Positions 55,379 to 64,000 of a stretch of 64,000 nucleotides of DNA are shown piece by piece. The stretch lies in NCBI RefSeq assembly GCF_008630535.1, contig NZ_VWPH01000014.1, forward strand, positions 124,001 to 188,000, given 5' to 3'. Each line of letters begins with the position of its first letter. Position 1 is the first letter of the stretch. Below the pieces are notes generated by a model. It saw only the letters and a list, made by a program, of their open reading frames with translations. It did no database searches and was not told where the DNA came from. The stretch is from Saccharopolyspora hirsuta. GTDB taxonomy: Bacteria > Actinomycetota > Actinomycetes > Mycobacteriales > Pseudonocardiaceae. Position numbers and translations under genes: made by a program.

Positions 55379-56467
55379 ATGCGTGATGTTGTGCGCTGGT
55401 GGCGGCGGCTGACCGATCGCACCCAGGACGTCCTGCTCGCGGCCCTGGCCGCTGCGGTCTCGCTCTGCCTGCCGCTGCTCGATGCCACCGCGGACATCGG
55501 TTCCCTCGGCCCGACGTGGGTGCTGCTCGTGCTCGGGGCTTGCGCGCCGCTGGCCTTCCGCCGCCGAGTCCCGCTGACCGCCGCAGCGGCTTCCGCAGGC
55601 GTGGTGAGCCTCGGCGTCGTGCTGGACCAGCCGCAGACCGGCGTGGTGGTGGCGCTGGCCACTATCGGCTCAGCCGCGTACCGCCGGGAGGGGCGTCGAC
55701 TGGTGCTCGCCGTCGGCGCGATCATCTGGCTGCTGTTCAACATCGTGCTGGCCTACGAGCCGCTGCAGCCGCTGGACCTGCTCGCCGTCGCTGGCACCGC
55801 TGTCGCGCCCGTCGCGCTCGGGTACGCGCTGCGGTTGCAGAAGAGCCGCGCCGAGCAGCTGGCGCGGCTCCGAGAAGCGCAGGTCAGGCAGGCTTGGGCG
55901 GAGGAACGCGCCCAGCTCGCCCGCGACGTGCACGACGTCGTCGGGCACCACCTGAGCGCGATCCGGATGCAGGCCGTCGGGTCCCGCAAGGCGCTCGCGG
56001 GCGCCGACGCGGAGGCGGACCGCGCGCTGACCACCATCGCGGAGCTGTCCGGCGAAGCGCTGCAGGAGATCCGCCAGCTCCTGGACGACAACGAGGAACC
56101 ACCCGACCTGAACGCGCTCGTGGCCAGGCTGCCCGGCCCGCGGATCAACCTGCACGGCACCCTGCCAGCAGATCTCCCCCGCGACGTCCGGCACTGCGCC
56201 TACCGCATCGTGCAGGAGGCGCTGACCAACGTGACCAGGCATTCCGGCGCCGAGGAGGCCGATGTGCGCGTCGAGGACGGCGAGGACGATCTGGTGATCA
56301 CAGTGGACGACGATGGCGGCGGTGGTCCGCCCAACACCGATGGGCGCGGGTTGCGCGGCATGCGGGAGCGCGTGGAGTCCCTCGGCGGCAGCTTCGCCGC
56401 GGGGCCGCGCGATCCGCACGGCTGGCGGGTGCGCGCCCGGATCCCGACGCGCGGAGGAGCGGCATGA
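55379..56467 (+). CDS. Two-component sensor histidine kinase (NarL-type partner)
   Basis: A 362-residue membrane kinase. About five hydrophobic segments (residues 15-140) are followed by a coiled-coil linker, the dimerisation/phosphoacceptor helix ERAQLARDVHDVVGHHLSAI (HisKA_3; the phosphorylated His is in RDVHD), and an ATPase domain with EALTNVTRHSGA and GRGLRGMRERV. It overlaps its regulator gene by 4 bases. The lack of an extracellular domain suggests sensing within or at the membrane. Confidence 0.92.
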   Translation: MRDVVRWWRRLTDRTQDVLLAALAAAVSLCLPLLDATADIGSLGPTWVLLVLGACAPLAFRRRVPLTAAAASAGVVSLGVVLDQPQTGVVVALATIGSAAYRREGRRLVLAVGAIIWLLFNIVLAYEPLQPLDLLAVAGTAVAPVALGYALRLQKSRAEQLARLREAQVRQAWAEERAQLARDVHDVVGHHLSAIRMQAVGSRKALAGADAEADRALTTIAELSGEALQEIRQLLDDNEEPPDLNALVARLPGPRINLHGTLPADLPRDVRHCAYRIVQEALTNVTRHSGAEEADVRVEDGEDDLVITVDDDGGGGPPNTDGRGLRGMRERVESLGGSFAAGPRDPHGWRVRARIPTRGGAA

Positions 56468-57117
56468 CCAGGGTGCTGATCGCCGACGACCAGGCACCGA
56501 CGCGCGACGGCCTCCGGATGCTGCTGACCGGAGAACCCGACATCGAGGTGATCGGCGCGGCGGTGGACGGGGCAGATCTCGTCGCGCTGGCCGAACGCCG
56601 CAAGCCCGACGTGGTGCTCACCGACATCCGCATGCCGCGCATGGACGGCCTGGCCGCGATCCGGCGGCTGATGTCGCTCACCCCGTGCCCGGCGGTCATC
56701 GCGCTGACCACGTTCGACCTGGACGAGTACCTGTTCGGCGCGCTGCAGGCGGGCGCGGTCGGCTTCCTGCTCAAGGACAGCGACCCGGCGCTGTTCGTCG
56801 AGGCCGTCCGGGCCGCGGAGCGCGGGCAGGGGCTGATCGACCCGCAGGTGACCCGCCGCCTGGTGCACCGCTTCGCGGCCACGTCGCCGCGACCGGCCAC
56901 GGCGGAGCTCGACGAGCTGACCGCGCGGGAGCGGGAGGTGCTGGTCGAGCTCGCGCGCGGCCTCAGCAACGCGGAGATCGCCGGAGTCCTGCACATCGCC
57001 CCGGGCACGGTGAAGATCCACGTTGCGCGCATCCTCGCCAAGCTCGGCCTGGCCACCCGCGTCCAGGCGGTGATCTACGCGCACCGGCACGGTCTGGTCA
57101 CGTGGGACGACGTGTGA
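56464..57117 (+). CDS. NarL/LuxR-type response regulator
   Basis: A 217-residue regulator with a receiver domain (Asp pair in LIADDQAP, phospho-Asp in VVLTDIRMPRMDG, Lys in FLLKDS) and a LuxR-type helix-turn-helix (LTAREREVLVELARGLSNAEIAGVLHIAPGTVKIHVARILAKLG). It is translationally coupled to the kinase (ATGA). The secreted hydrolase gene 87 bases downstream is a likely target, from position only. Confidence 0.93.
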   Translation: MTRVLIADDQAPTRDGLRMLLTGEPDIEVIGAAVDGADLVALAERRKPDVVLTDIRMPRMDGLAAIRRLMSLTPCPAVIALTTFDLDEYLFGALQAGAVGFLLKDSDPALFVEAVRAAERGQGLIDPQVTRRLVHRFAATSPRPATAELDELTAREREVLVELARGLSNAEIAGVLHIAPGTVKIHVARILAKLGLATRVQAVIYAHRHGLVTWDDV

Positions 57118-57204
57118 AGATATGCCCCGAGGCAGATGTCCGATCCGATTGCCACACCTAGCTTTTCCTCCTGAACGGACCAGAACTGCTTGGGAGGAAA
57201 GGGA

Positions 57205-58602
57205 ATGAAACGAATCGTTATCGCCGGTCTGGCAGCGCTCTGCTTGACCGGGTGCGCATCCGCGACGGCGGAGCAGCAGCTGGCGTGGGAACCGTGCGGT
57301 GGGCCGCCCGGCTACGAGTGCGCGTCCGTGGAGGTCCCGGTCGACTGGGACGCCCCGGACGGGGCGAAGACGTCGCTGCGAATAGCGCGGCTGCCCAGCA
57401 CCGACCCGGCGCAGCGGTTGGGATCGGTGGTGTTCAACCCCGGTGGCCCCGGCGCATCCGGCATCGAGGACCTCGCGGCCGGTGCCGAGAACGTCACCGA
57501 CCTGCGGACCCGCTTCGACGTGGTGACCTGGGAGCCCCGAGGCTCCTGGCCGACCTGGACCGGAGCGCAGCAGGAGGCCTGCGCCACGACCGGCCCGGAG
57601 TTCAGCTTCCCGCGCAACCAAGCCGAGTTCGACGCCAAGGCGGCGGAGAACGCGGCGGTGGCCGACCGCTGCCGCGAGCTCGCGCCCGAGCTCTACGCCA
57701 ACATGGACTCCGCCTCGCACGCCCGAGACCTCGACGCTATCCGCGAAGCGCTCGGCGAGGACCAGCTGAACTACTTCGGCCAGTCCTACGGCGGCGTGAT
57801 CGGAGCGTCCTACGCACGGCTGTTCCCGCAGAACGTGCGCACGATGTTCCTGGACAGCATCGTCAACCACACGGCCGACGACGCACGCGCGGACGAGTTG
57901 CGGGCGGCGGAGCGCACTGATCTGTTCAACCGCTTCGTGACCTGGTGCGATGAGACGGACAGCTGCAGCATGCACGGCCAGGACGTGCGCGCGGTCTGGC
58001 GGACCTTGCTCGCCGAGGCCGACCGCCACCCGATCCCGGTCGCGGGAACCGACCTCAGCTACAGCGCCTTCGACCTGGAGAACGCGATGCAGCCGTTCCT
58101 CAGCGTGGCCCGCTACGCCGAGCTGGACAAGGCGATCGCCGATGCCCGCAACGGCGACGCGACCGCGTTCACGCTGCCGTCCCAGGGCCGAAAGGCGTGG
58201 CACCCCAACGCCCTGCTGGCAACCCAGTGCGCCGACGGCTTCACCTACCGGACGTACGAGGAGTTCGAAGCCGCCGCAGACCGAGCGCGCCGCCTGGCTC
58301 CGGACTTCCCCCACGCGCTGCCCGGCCTGCAGACGACGTGCCTCGGCTGGCCGGAGGTCACCAACCCGCGAGGCCCGCTGAATGGCACCAACCTCCCGCC
58401 GATCCTCGGAGCGGCCGGAGCGAACGAACGCCTGACCACCCGCGAGGTGACCTCCCACGTCCCCGGCTCAACGGTGATCGAGTTCCCGGGCGTCCACCAC
58501 GGCCTCTACATGTCGGCGGGCAACCGCTGCGTGATCGCCCACGCGAACCGCTACTTCACCGACGGAACACTGCCTCCGGAGGGCACGATCTGCGAAGCCT
58601 GA
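57205..58602 (+). CDS. Secreted alpha/beta-hydrolase lipoprotein (TAP-like peptidase)
   Basis: A 465-residue exported lipoprotein (signal peptide AALCLTGC, Cys at residue 17) of the tripeptidyl-aminopeptidase-like alpha/beta hydrolase family. It has FNPGGPGASG (oxyanion region), the nucleophile Ser194 in FGQSYGG, an alpha-helical lid, and a TAP-like C-terminal domain with FPGVHHGLY carrying the catalytic His. It likely removes N-terminal di- or tripeptides or esters outside the membrane. GGGAGGAAAGGG precedes the ATG. It follows the two-component genes. Confidence 0.9.
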   Translation: MKRIVIAGLAALCLTGCASATAEQQLAWEPCGGPPGYECASVEVPVDWDAPDGAKTSLRIARLPSTDPAQRLGSVVFNPGGPGASGIEDLAAGAENVTDLRTRFDVVTWEPRGSWPTWTGAQQEACATTGPEFSFPRNQAEFDAKAAENAAVADRCRELAPELYANMDSASHARDLDAIREALGEDQLNYFGQSYGGVIGASYARLFPQNVRTMFLDSIVNHTADDARADELRAAERTDLFNRFVTWCDETDSCSMHGQDVRAVWRTLLAEADRHPIPVAGTDLSYSAFDLENAMQPFLSVARYAELDKAIADARNGDATAFTLPSQGRKAWHPNALLATQCADGFTYRTYEEFEAAADRARRLAPDFPHALPGLQTTCLGWPEVTNPRGPLNGTNLPPILGAAGANERLTTREVTSHVPGSTVIEFPGVHHGLYMSAGNRCVIAHANRYFTDGTLPPEGTICEA

Positions 58603-58613
58603 CCTGATTCAGC

Positions 58614-58649
58614 AGAGCGGCCCGGGTGCTGAGGCATCCGGGCCGCTCT
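58614..58649. terminator. Convergent terminator hairpin
   Basis: AGAGCGGCCCGG pairs with CCGGGCCGCTCT (12 bp, 12-base loop) between the convergent hydrolase gene and the secreted propeller-like gene. Confidence 0.75.
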
Positions 58650-58654
58650 CCAGG

Positions 58655-59923
58655 TCAGGGCAGGGTTGTGCTGTACATGATCCGTTTGCCCGGGTGTTCC
58701 GTCACCGTCCACAGGTCGTTCTGGCCCGGCCAGAAGGACAGGTCCTCCACACCGATCGCCACGTCGTGCTCCGGGCCATCCGTGGTCAGGACCCCCGAGC
58801 CCGTCGCCGCTTGCAGGTGGCCGGGGCCGGTGGTTCCGCCTCCGGTGCTGCTCAGGTACCAGCGGCCGTCGGTTGACAGCGCGCCTTGGACTCGGGGCTT
58901 CGGCAGGCGGTGGGCTGCCGTTGCTCGCCACATGCCGTCGCTGTCCAGCTTCGGCAAGCCGGTCGCCGCGTCCAGGGGCCACTGGGCCACTCGGCCGTTC
59001 AGGTTCACATCGCCCTGGTCCGCGCAGTACTCGCCCGTGGTCAGGGCGTCCGGGGTGGTGCTTCGGTCGAGGGCGAGGAAGGAGAACTTCTGGGGGCCGT
59101 CCGGGTTGCACTTGTAGTCCGGCGGGAAGGTCGCCAGGCCTCCCGGGTTGGAGTAGCCCGCGACCTGGGGCATCACGTAGCGGTAGCCGTAGCTGTAGTA
59201 CGTGTTGTCGTGGCGGCCCATCTTCGTGCTGTCGGTGACGTTGCCGTTGGTCGCCGACTTGATGTCGAAGATGTAGCGCATGTCGAACACGCGGATTCCG
59301 CGGCGGGTGTCCACCACGTACAGGTAGTTGCCGTACCAGGCGATTCCGCCCGCGTGGACGCTGCTGCCGTCACCGGCCTGCGGGGTCGTCACCGGTTCGT
59401 AGCTCGGGTTGCCGTTGCTGTTGGTGTACGGGTAGGCCAGCAGGACGTGCTGGTAGTTGCCGGTCGACATGTCCAGGAACGACACGCGGACGCCCTTGAC
59501 CGGGGCGGTCTGCTTGTCGTACCAGCTCACCAGGATCGCCTGCTTGGTCCCCCACTGCTGGTCGTCCTGGGCGTCGGCGACCGTGGTGATGCCCTGCGGG
59601 TACCACTCCTCGGTCCCGTTGTCGCCCGCGTTGAAGCAGAACTTGCGGACCACCGGGCGGGTCATCGTGTCGAACGCCGGGGACGTGCAGGCATCGCCCT
59701 TCGGGGCGTCGTCGCGGTTGGCCTGCGCCAGGATGTTCTGGACTCCGAGCTTGGGCAGCTGGGCGTCGAGCTGGTCGACGATGCCCTGCAGGTTGCCGTT
59801 GGTGGGTTCGAGCTGGAAGTCCGACAGCGCGGGCGGGGTCGCCGCCGCTGCTGATGCGGGGACCGCGGCTGTCATCATCGTCGCTGCCAGGGCCAGTGCG
59901 ATCGGTAATCGTCGTTTCGCCAC
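58655..59923 (-). CDS. Secreted LVIVD-like beta-propeller protein
   Basis: A 422-residue secreted protein. A Sec signal peptide (RRLPIALALAATMMTAAVPASAAA, cleavage near residue 27) is followed by a protein rich in Tyr/Trp/Gly strands: WYPQGITTVADAQ, VSWYDKQTAPVKGVRVSFLDM, IAWYGNYLYVVDTRRGIRVFDMRYIFDI and EDLSFWPGQNDLWTVTEHPGKRI. The YLYVVDTRRGIRVFD strand resembles LVIVD-type propeller blades. No enzyme residues are identified. GTG 59923 with GAGGAG upstream. Function unknown; surface or extracellular binding is likely. Confidence 0.75.
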   Translation of the reverse strand: MAKRRLPIALALAATMMTAAVPASAAAATPPALSDFQLEPTNGNLQGIVDQLDAQLPKLGVQNILAQANRDDAPKGDACTSPAFDTMTRPVVRKFCFNAGDNGTEEWYPQGITTVADAQDDQQWGTKQAILVSWYDKQTAPVKGVRVSFLDMSTGNYQHVLLAYPYTNSNGNPSYEPVTTPQAGDGSSVHAGGIAWYGNYLYVVDTRRGIRVFDMRYIFDIKSATNGNVTDSTKMGRHDNTYYSYGYRYVMPQVAGYSNPGGLATFPPDYKCNPDGPQKFSFLALDRSTTPDALTTGEYCADQGDVNLNGRVAQWPLDAATGLPKLDSDGMWRATAAHRLPKPRVQGALSTDGRWYLSSTGGGTTGPGHLQAATGSGVLTTDGPEHDVAIGVEDLSFWPGQNDLWTVTEHPGKRIMYSTTLP

Positions 59924-60081
59924 CTGGTTCTCCTCACTCCCGGGGCCGGAGTGATTTTGCGCAGAACTCCCGGAAAAAGCACTACCGCGGGCTGCGTCCG
60001 ATCGGAGGACTCGGCGCGGGAACCTCCCCGCCCGCAGCCGCATCCAACGCACAGTGGGTCACCGAGGCAGGAAGGGGCGCG

Positions 60082-63000
60082 ATGCCGGGCGAGCTCGACG
60101 AGGAGATCGCGCAGCGCTACGCCCAGCTCAGCGACGAGCTGGACGACGAGACCGCCTACCACCTGCTGGTGGAGCTCGCGGACCTGCTGCTCCAGCGGGC
60201 TCAGACCACCGGCGACGTGGACGAGGTGCTCACCGTCGCGGGCAACCTCCTCGACACCCTGGCCGACGACTCCCCCGCCCGCGCCGCGCCGCTCTACCAG
60301 CTCGGGCTCGCGCACACCTTGCGCGCCGAGCGCGGCGATACCGCCGAATTCCGCCCCGCAGTGGGCTATCTGCGGGAGCTGCGACCGCTGATCGACGATC
60401 CCGAGATCATCGGGCGGATCGGGTTGATCACCTGCCACGCGGTACTGGCTCTGGAGGCATTCGAGCACATCGACGCGGCACTGGCCGACCTCTGCACGGC
60501 CTACGACCGGCTCCCCGATTCACCGCTGCGCAACCAGGTCCGCTTCCGGCGTGGCTTGATGCACCTCGTCCGCTACCTGTCGAAAGGCGGCGACGAAACC
60601 GACCATTCGACCGCGACCGCGGATTTCACCGCGACGTTGCAGGGGGGCTCGGACACGCGGACCTCGGACGCCTGCCGGGCAGGCCTCGCCATCCTCCTCG
60701 CTACCGAGAACATGCCTGCCGAACTGCGCGAAGGGAAGATCGCGCCGGGCGTCATCGACAAGATGTCGCTGACCGTTCCCACCGAGGCGCTCGCCGAGGC
60801 GCACCAACACCTCAGCGCGCTTTCCCCCGCCACGGCCGAGGACGAGACCGTGGACGTCTTGAAGCTGCTGTTCCGCGCCGGGGCGAACCTCGACGGCTCG
60901 ACGTCCGAGGACTGGTCGACCACCATCAGCCAGCTGGACCGCACGCGGGAGAACTGGCCCGACGACATGCCCGGCAAGCAGGAGCTCGCAGGTCTTCAGG
61001 CCAGCCTGACCGCCAAACTGGCCGAGACCAGCGGCAACCCCGAGGACACCGACGTCGCGGCAGCTCAGCTCGCCGCAGCCGCCGCTGCGCTCCCACTGGA
61101 CAACCCCATGCGGTCCCTGCTGCTGACCGGGTTGCGCGCGACCGCGCGCGGCTTCACCGAGCAGTCCGAGGACAGCACGGCCGTGGTCCGGCGGCTCGAG
61201 CACGCGTTGGAGCACTTCGCCGACGACGATCCCAATCGCGCGGATGTGCTGAGGCCGCTGATGGGCGCGTTGCTCATGTCGGTCGCCACGAACCGCGACC
61301 AGTCGCCGGATCTTCTCGTCCGGGCCCGGGAGCTGACCGAGCAAGCGATCGAACGCGGCGTCGCCGATTCCGTCAACATGGGGATCAACCACTACTTCCT
61401 GAGCGTCGCCGAAGGTTTCCACGCGATCAACACCCGCGATGGAACGCTGCTGAACTCCGCAATCGCGAACCTCCGGCGCGCCGACGAACTGCTGCCACCG
61501 GACCACGACTCCCGCGCACTCCTCAAGCCCTGGCTGAGCGTCCTGCTCACCCAGCGGTTCATGGTCTTCGGCGGCAACGAAGACCTCGACGCCGCCAAGC
61601 ACTTCTCGGGAGAACCCACCGGGGACGACCTGCACATGCGCTTCGCCGCCGCCTTCAGGCACGTCTCACCGCGCCTCGATGACGCCGAGGGACTGACCCG
61701 CGCCGCCGCCGAGCTCGAAGCGCTCTTGGCCGACATGCCGCCCGACCACTTTCTGCGTCCCAGAGCAGCGAGCTCGCTGGCGACCTTCCAGTTGTTCAGA
61801 AGAGCCCTTGATTCGGACCCGGGCCCGCACGATCACGACGAAATCCGCCGCAGCCTCCAGGACCTGGTCGACGCCGCGGAACAGGTGCCCGATCACCACA
61901 TCGACAAGACGAACGAACTGCTCGGAGCTGCGAATGCCCACCTGGCCTCGGCGCTCGCGACGCAGGACCTGCCGCTGCTCAACCGCGCCATCCGCATGTT
62001 GATCGAGATCAGCGGGAAGACCGACCTGTTCCGGAGAGAGCGTCGGAACGCGCTGGGCACGCTGGCCATCGCGCTGCGGGCCCGCTTCGACTTCACCCGG
62101 GATCCGCGGGACCTCAGCAACGCCGCCAACCGGTTCGAGCAGATCCTCCGCGAGTTCGAGTTCGAGCCGGGCGAGTTCGAGAATGCGAGCGTGCTGAACT
62201 CGCTGGCCAACTGCTACTTCACCCGCGGCGACCGGATGCGCCTCGACCAGCAGCGGGCCATCTCGACCGGGCTCGACGGCTTGCGTGAACGCGCCCGCAC
62301 CGTGCTGCTGCAGTCGAGTCCGCGGCGAGCGCTCGAAACCGCGAGCACCGCCACCGGCGAGGCCGCAGAGGTGAGCCGCTGGTGCCTCGCCGTCGGCCGA
62401 CCGGAAGACGCCGTGCAAGCGCTTGAGCTGGGCCGCGGCATGGTCCTGCACGCCGCGACGGTCGACGCCGACATGCCTGCCCTGCTGCACGAGCACGGTC
62501 GTGCTGACCTCGCTGAACGATGGATTTCCGAAGCTGGGCAACAGCAACCGTGGGATGTCGGCGTTCCCGACGAGGCCGAGGTGGTGCTGCCCAGCGATCT
62601 GCGAGCGCAAGTGCTGCGGGCCTTCCACGGGACCGAGGTTGAGGCGCAGCTGCTTTCGCCTCCGCCGGTCGAGGAGATCGCCGCTGGGCTCCGGAAGTCG
62701 CAGACCCGGGCGCTCGTCTACCTGCTGCCCGGTGTCGCCGTGCTGGTCACCGCTGACGGCGAGGTTCGGCAGGTGATGTCTCCGCAGCTCAGCGAGGACG
62801 GGCCGGTCGCCCGGTTCGACCGGGCGCAGCGGGAGCGGGCGCGGGGCGAAGGCGACGAGGCGGAGTGGCAGGCGGCGTTGGAGGCCGTGTGCGACTGGGC
62901 CTGGTCGGCGGTGCTGAACCCGGTCCTGGACCTGCTGGCCGGTCCCCGGTTGCGGATCGTGCTGGTGCCGGTGGGCAAGCTGGGGGTCGTGCCCTGGCAC

Positions 63001-63777
63001 GCCGCGCGGCGGCGGGTGCCGGGCGGGAAGGTCCGGTACGCCTGCCAGGACGCCGTGATCTGCTACGCCGCTTCGGCGCGGCAGTTCCTGGAGGCCGGTC
63101 GGCGGGAAACCCGGCCGTGGGACAGCGCACCCGTGCTGGTGCGGATGCCGGAGCTGCACTGGACCCAGCACGAGATGGGGCACATCCACCGCGCGCACTA
63201 CCAGAACGGCTCCTACCTGGGGAAACCGCGCGATCCCCGGCGCCGCGACCGGCAGCCTCCGCCGAAACCCGACGACGTGCTGGCGCTGCTGCCCACCGCC
63301 TCGCTGCTGCACCTGGCCTGCCACGCCGCGCCCGGCGAGCTCCCGGTGGAGTCCGCGCTGCTGCTCGGCAGGCGGGAAGTGCTGCCGGTGCAGGACATCC
63401 TGCGGCAGGCGCGGAACAAGCCGCCCGCCGGAGCGCTCGTCGTGCTCGCGTCCTGCGCCAGCGACCTCACCGACCGGCAGCACGACGAGGTGCTGACGCT
63501 GTCCACCGCGTTCCTCGCCGCCGGGGCGGTCGGGGTGGTCGGCACCCGGTGGGAGGTGGTGGACCTGCCCACCGCCATGTTCATGATCGTCTTCCACCAC
63601 CACCTCAACACCGGCTGCCCCGACCCGGCGAGCGCGCTGCGCGCCGCGCAGCTGTGGATGCTCGACCCGCGGCGCCGCCCGCTGCCCGGGATTCCCGAGG
63701 AGCTGGGGGCGTTTTTCGCCGAAGTCGACCCCGCGGCGCCGCAGCACTGGGCAGCATTCACCTATCAGGGCCGATGA
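60082..63777 (+). CDS. TPR-CHAT caspase-like protease
   Basis: A 1231-residue protein: a long alpha-helical TPR-like region (about residues 1-860) and a C-terminal CHAT domain (about 890-1231), a caspase/separase relative. The predicted catalytic dyad is His1081 (LLHLACHAAPGELP) and Cys1125 (VVLASCASDLTDRQHDEVLTLSTAFLAAGA), followed by the typical VVGTRWEVVDLPTAMFM segment. The ATG follows GGAAGGGG. It sits 13 bases before an Hsp70 gene, so the two are one operon. The TPR part probably senses a partner and releases the protease; the target is unknown. Confidence 0.88.
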   Translation: MPGELDEEIAQRYAQLSDELDDETAYHLLVELADLLLQRAQTTGDVDEVLTVAGNLLDTLADDSPARAAPLYQLGLAHTLRAERGDTAEFRPAVGYLRELRPLIDDPEIIGRIGLITCHAVLALEAFEHIDAALADLCTAYDRLPDSPLRNQVRFRRGLMHLVRYLSKGGDETDHSTATADFTATLQGGSDTRTSDACRAGLAILLATENMPAELREGKIAPGVIDKMSLTVPTEALAEAHQHLSALSPATAEDETVDVLKLLFRAGANLDGSTSEDWSTTISQLDRTRENWPDDMPGKQELAGLQASLTAKLAETSGNPEDTDVAAAQLAAAAAALPLDNPMRSLLLTGLRATARGFTEQSEDSTAVVRRLEHALEHFADDDPNRADVLRPLMGALLMSVATNRDQSPDLLVRARELTEQAIERGVADSVNMGINHYFLSVAEGFHAINTRDGTLLNSAIANLRRADELLPPDHDSRALLKPWLSVLLTQRFMVFGGNEDLDAAKHFSGEPTGDDLHMRFAAAFRHVSPRLDDAEGLTRAAAELEALLADMPPDHFLRPRAASSLATFQLFRRALDSDPGPHDHDEIRRSLQDLVDAAEQVPDHHIDKTNELLGAANAHLASALATQDLPLLNRAIRMLIEISGKTDLFRRERRNALGTLAIALRARFDFTRDPRDLSNAANRFEQILREFEFEPGEFENASVLNSLANCYFTRGDRMRLDQQRAISTGLDGLRERARTVLLQSSPRRALETASTATGEAAEVSRWCLAVGRPEDAVQALELGRGMVLHAATVDADMPALLHEHGRADLAERWISEAGQQQPWDVGVPDEAEVVLPSDLRAQVLRAFHGTEVEAQLLSPPPVEEIAAGLRKSQTRALVYLLPGVAVLVTADGEVRQVMSPQLSEDGPVARFDRAQRERARGEGDEAEWQAALEAVCDWAWSAVLNPVLDLLAGPRLRIVLVPVGKLGVVPWHAARRRVPGGKVRYACQDAVICYAASARQFLEAGRRETRPWDSAPVLVRMPELHWTQHEMGHIHRAHYQNGSYLGKPRDPRRRDRQPPPKPDDVLALLPTASLLHLACHAAPGELPVESALLLGRREVLPVQDILRQARNKPPAGALVVLASCASDLTDRQHDEVLTLSTAFLAAGAVGVVGTRWEVVDLPTAMFMIVFHHHLNTGCPDPASALRAAQLWMLDPRRRPLPGIPEELGAFFAEVDPAAPQHWAAFTYQGR

Positions 63778-63790
63778 AGAAGGGAACCCG

Positions 63791-64000
63791 ATGGCGACGT
63801 TCGGCATCGACCTCGGCACGACGCACTCGTGCATCTCCTACGTCGACGAGTCCACCCGGCCGGTGATCGCCAAGAGCGCGGTCGGCGAGGACACCACGCC
63901 GTCGGTGGTGTACTTCGAGCGGCCCGGCAGCGCGCTGGTCGGCACCGCGGCGAAGAACTCCGCGCTGCTCGCCCCGCACTTGGTGGCGCAGCTGGTCAAG
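63791..64000 (+). CDS. Hsp70-family protein (3' partial)
   Basis: The first 70 residues of an Hsp70/DnaK-like ATPase: MATFGIDLGTTHSCISYVDE (phosphate 1 loop) and GEDTTPSVVYFE. The gene is cut by the window end. It starts 13 bases after the CHAT protease gene with AAGAAGGG upstream, so it is probably co-expressed and may be a substrate, regulator or activator of that protease rather than a housekeeping chaperone (inference from position). Confidence 0.88.
   Translation, partial: MATFGIDLGTTHSCISYVDESTRPVIAKSAVGEDTTPSVVYFERPGSALVGTAAKNSALLAPHLVAQLVK

Overview
The window is very GC-rich DNA with many GTG starts, purine-rich ribosome-binding sites and actinobacterial family signatures. These include a group II truncated haemoglobin, a Rv2466c-type thioredoxin-fold protein, a large NAD-glutamate dehydrogenase, an Eis-like acetyltransferase, a DUF3558-type lipoprotein and an ESX-type effector locus. 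Gene order from nei1/rpiB through the Rv2466c-like gene, pepN, a DUF5130-type gene, the HNH protein, glbO, a GH13 protein, a Rv2474c-like gene, a thioesterase, gdh, ettA and ssb follows the Mycobacterium tuberculosis Rv2464c-Rv2478c neighbourhood as I remember it, with insertions and inversions. The organism is probably a Pseudonocardiales actinomycete, perhaps Saccharopolyspora-like; the genus is inference.

Layout. 1-2.36 kb: end of a sucrase/ferredoxin-like gene, a small membrane protein, tRNA-Pro and tRNA-Gly, then about 0.9 kb of gene-free, repeat-bearing DNA. 2.36-10.5 kb: an MFS exporter, a 2H phosphoesterase, an Eis-like acetyltransferase, a coiled-coil membrane protein, a minus-strand rpiB/membrane protein/nei group, and a comB-like/MBL pair. 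10.7-17.9 kb: an ESX-type polymorphic toxin module made of a YbaB-like protein, a WXG100-like protein, a 1588-residue toxin with a C-terminal PD-(D/E)XK-like nuclease, an Imm49-like immunity protein and a SUFU-type second immunity candidate. 18-25.5 kb: endonuclease V, an aldehyde dehydrogenase, the Rv2466c-like gene, pepN, a receiver-like protein and a DUF5130 pair. 25.6-26.7 kb: an AT-richer leader and a gene encoding 30 GVRIS motifs in 8-residue repeats, which is the most unusual object here.

26.7-38.1 kb: HNH protein, S9 peptidase, MscS channel, glbO, a GH13 protein lacking its catalytic residues, an acyltransferase-like membrane protein, a Pro/Thr-stalk membrane protein, a GNAT enzyme, a DGPF/ECF42 sigma pair and a divergent MarR/monooxygenase pair. 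38.1-50 kb: repeat-rich spacer, then a long minus-strand run (ssb, ettA, a TPR/disordered protein, gdh, thioesterase, Rv2474c-like). 50-64 kb: a CopD-CtaG fusion, a lipoprotein, tRNA-Arg, two small enzymes, a frameshifted lipoprotein gene, a two-component system beside a secreted hydrolase, a secreted beta-propeller-like protein, and a TPR-CHAT protease followed by an Hsp70 gene cut by the window end.

Several dispersed repeat families occupy the spacers: a 275-289 nt element (two copies) with a covarying hairpin and REP-like ends, short palindromes built on GATTTC/GAAATC arms, a 105-nt element upstream of rpiB and ettA, and long GTGAGTG hairpins. No transposase, integrase, rRNA or CRISPR array was seen.
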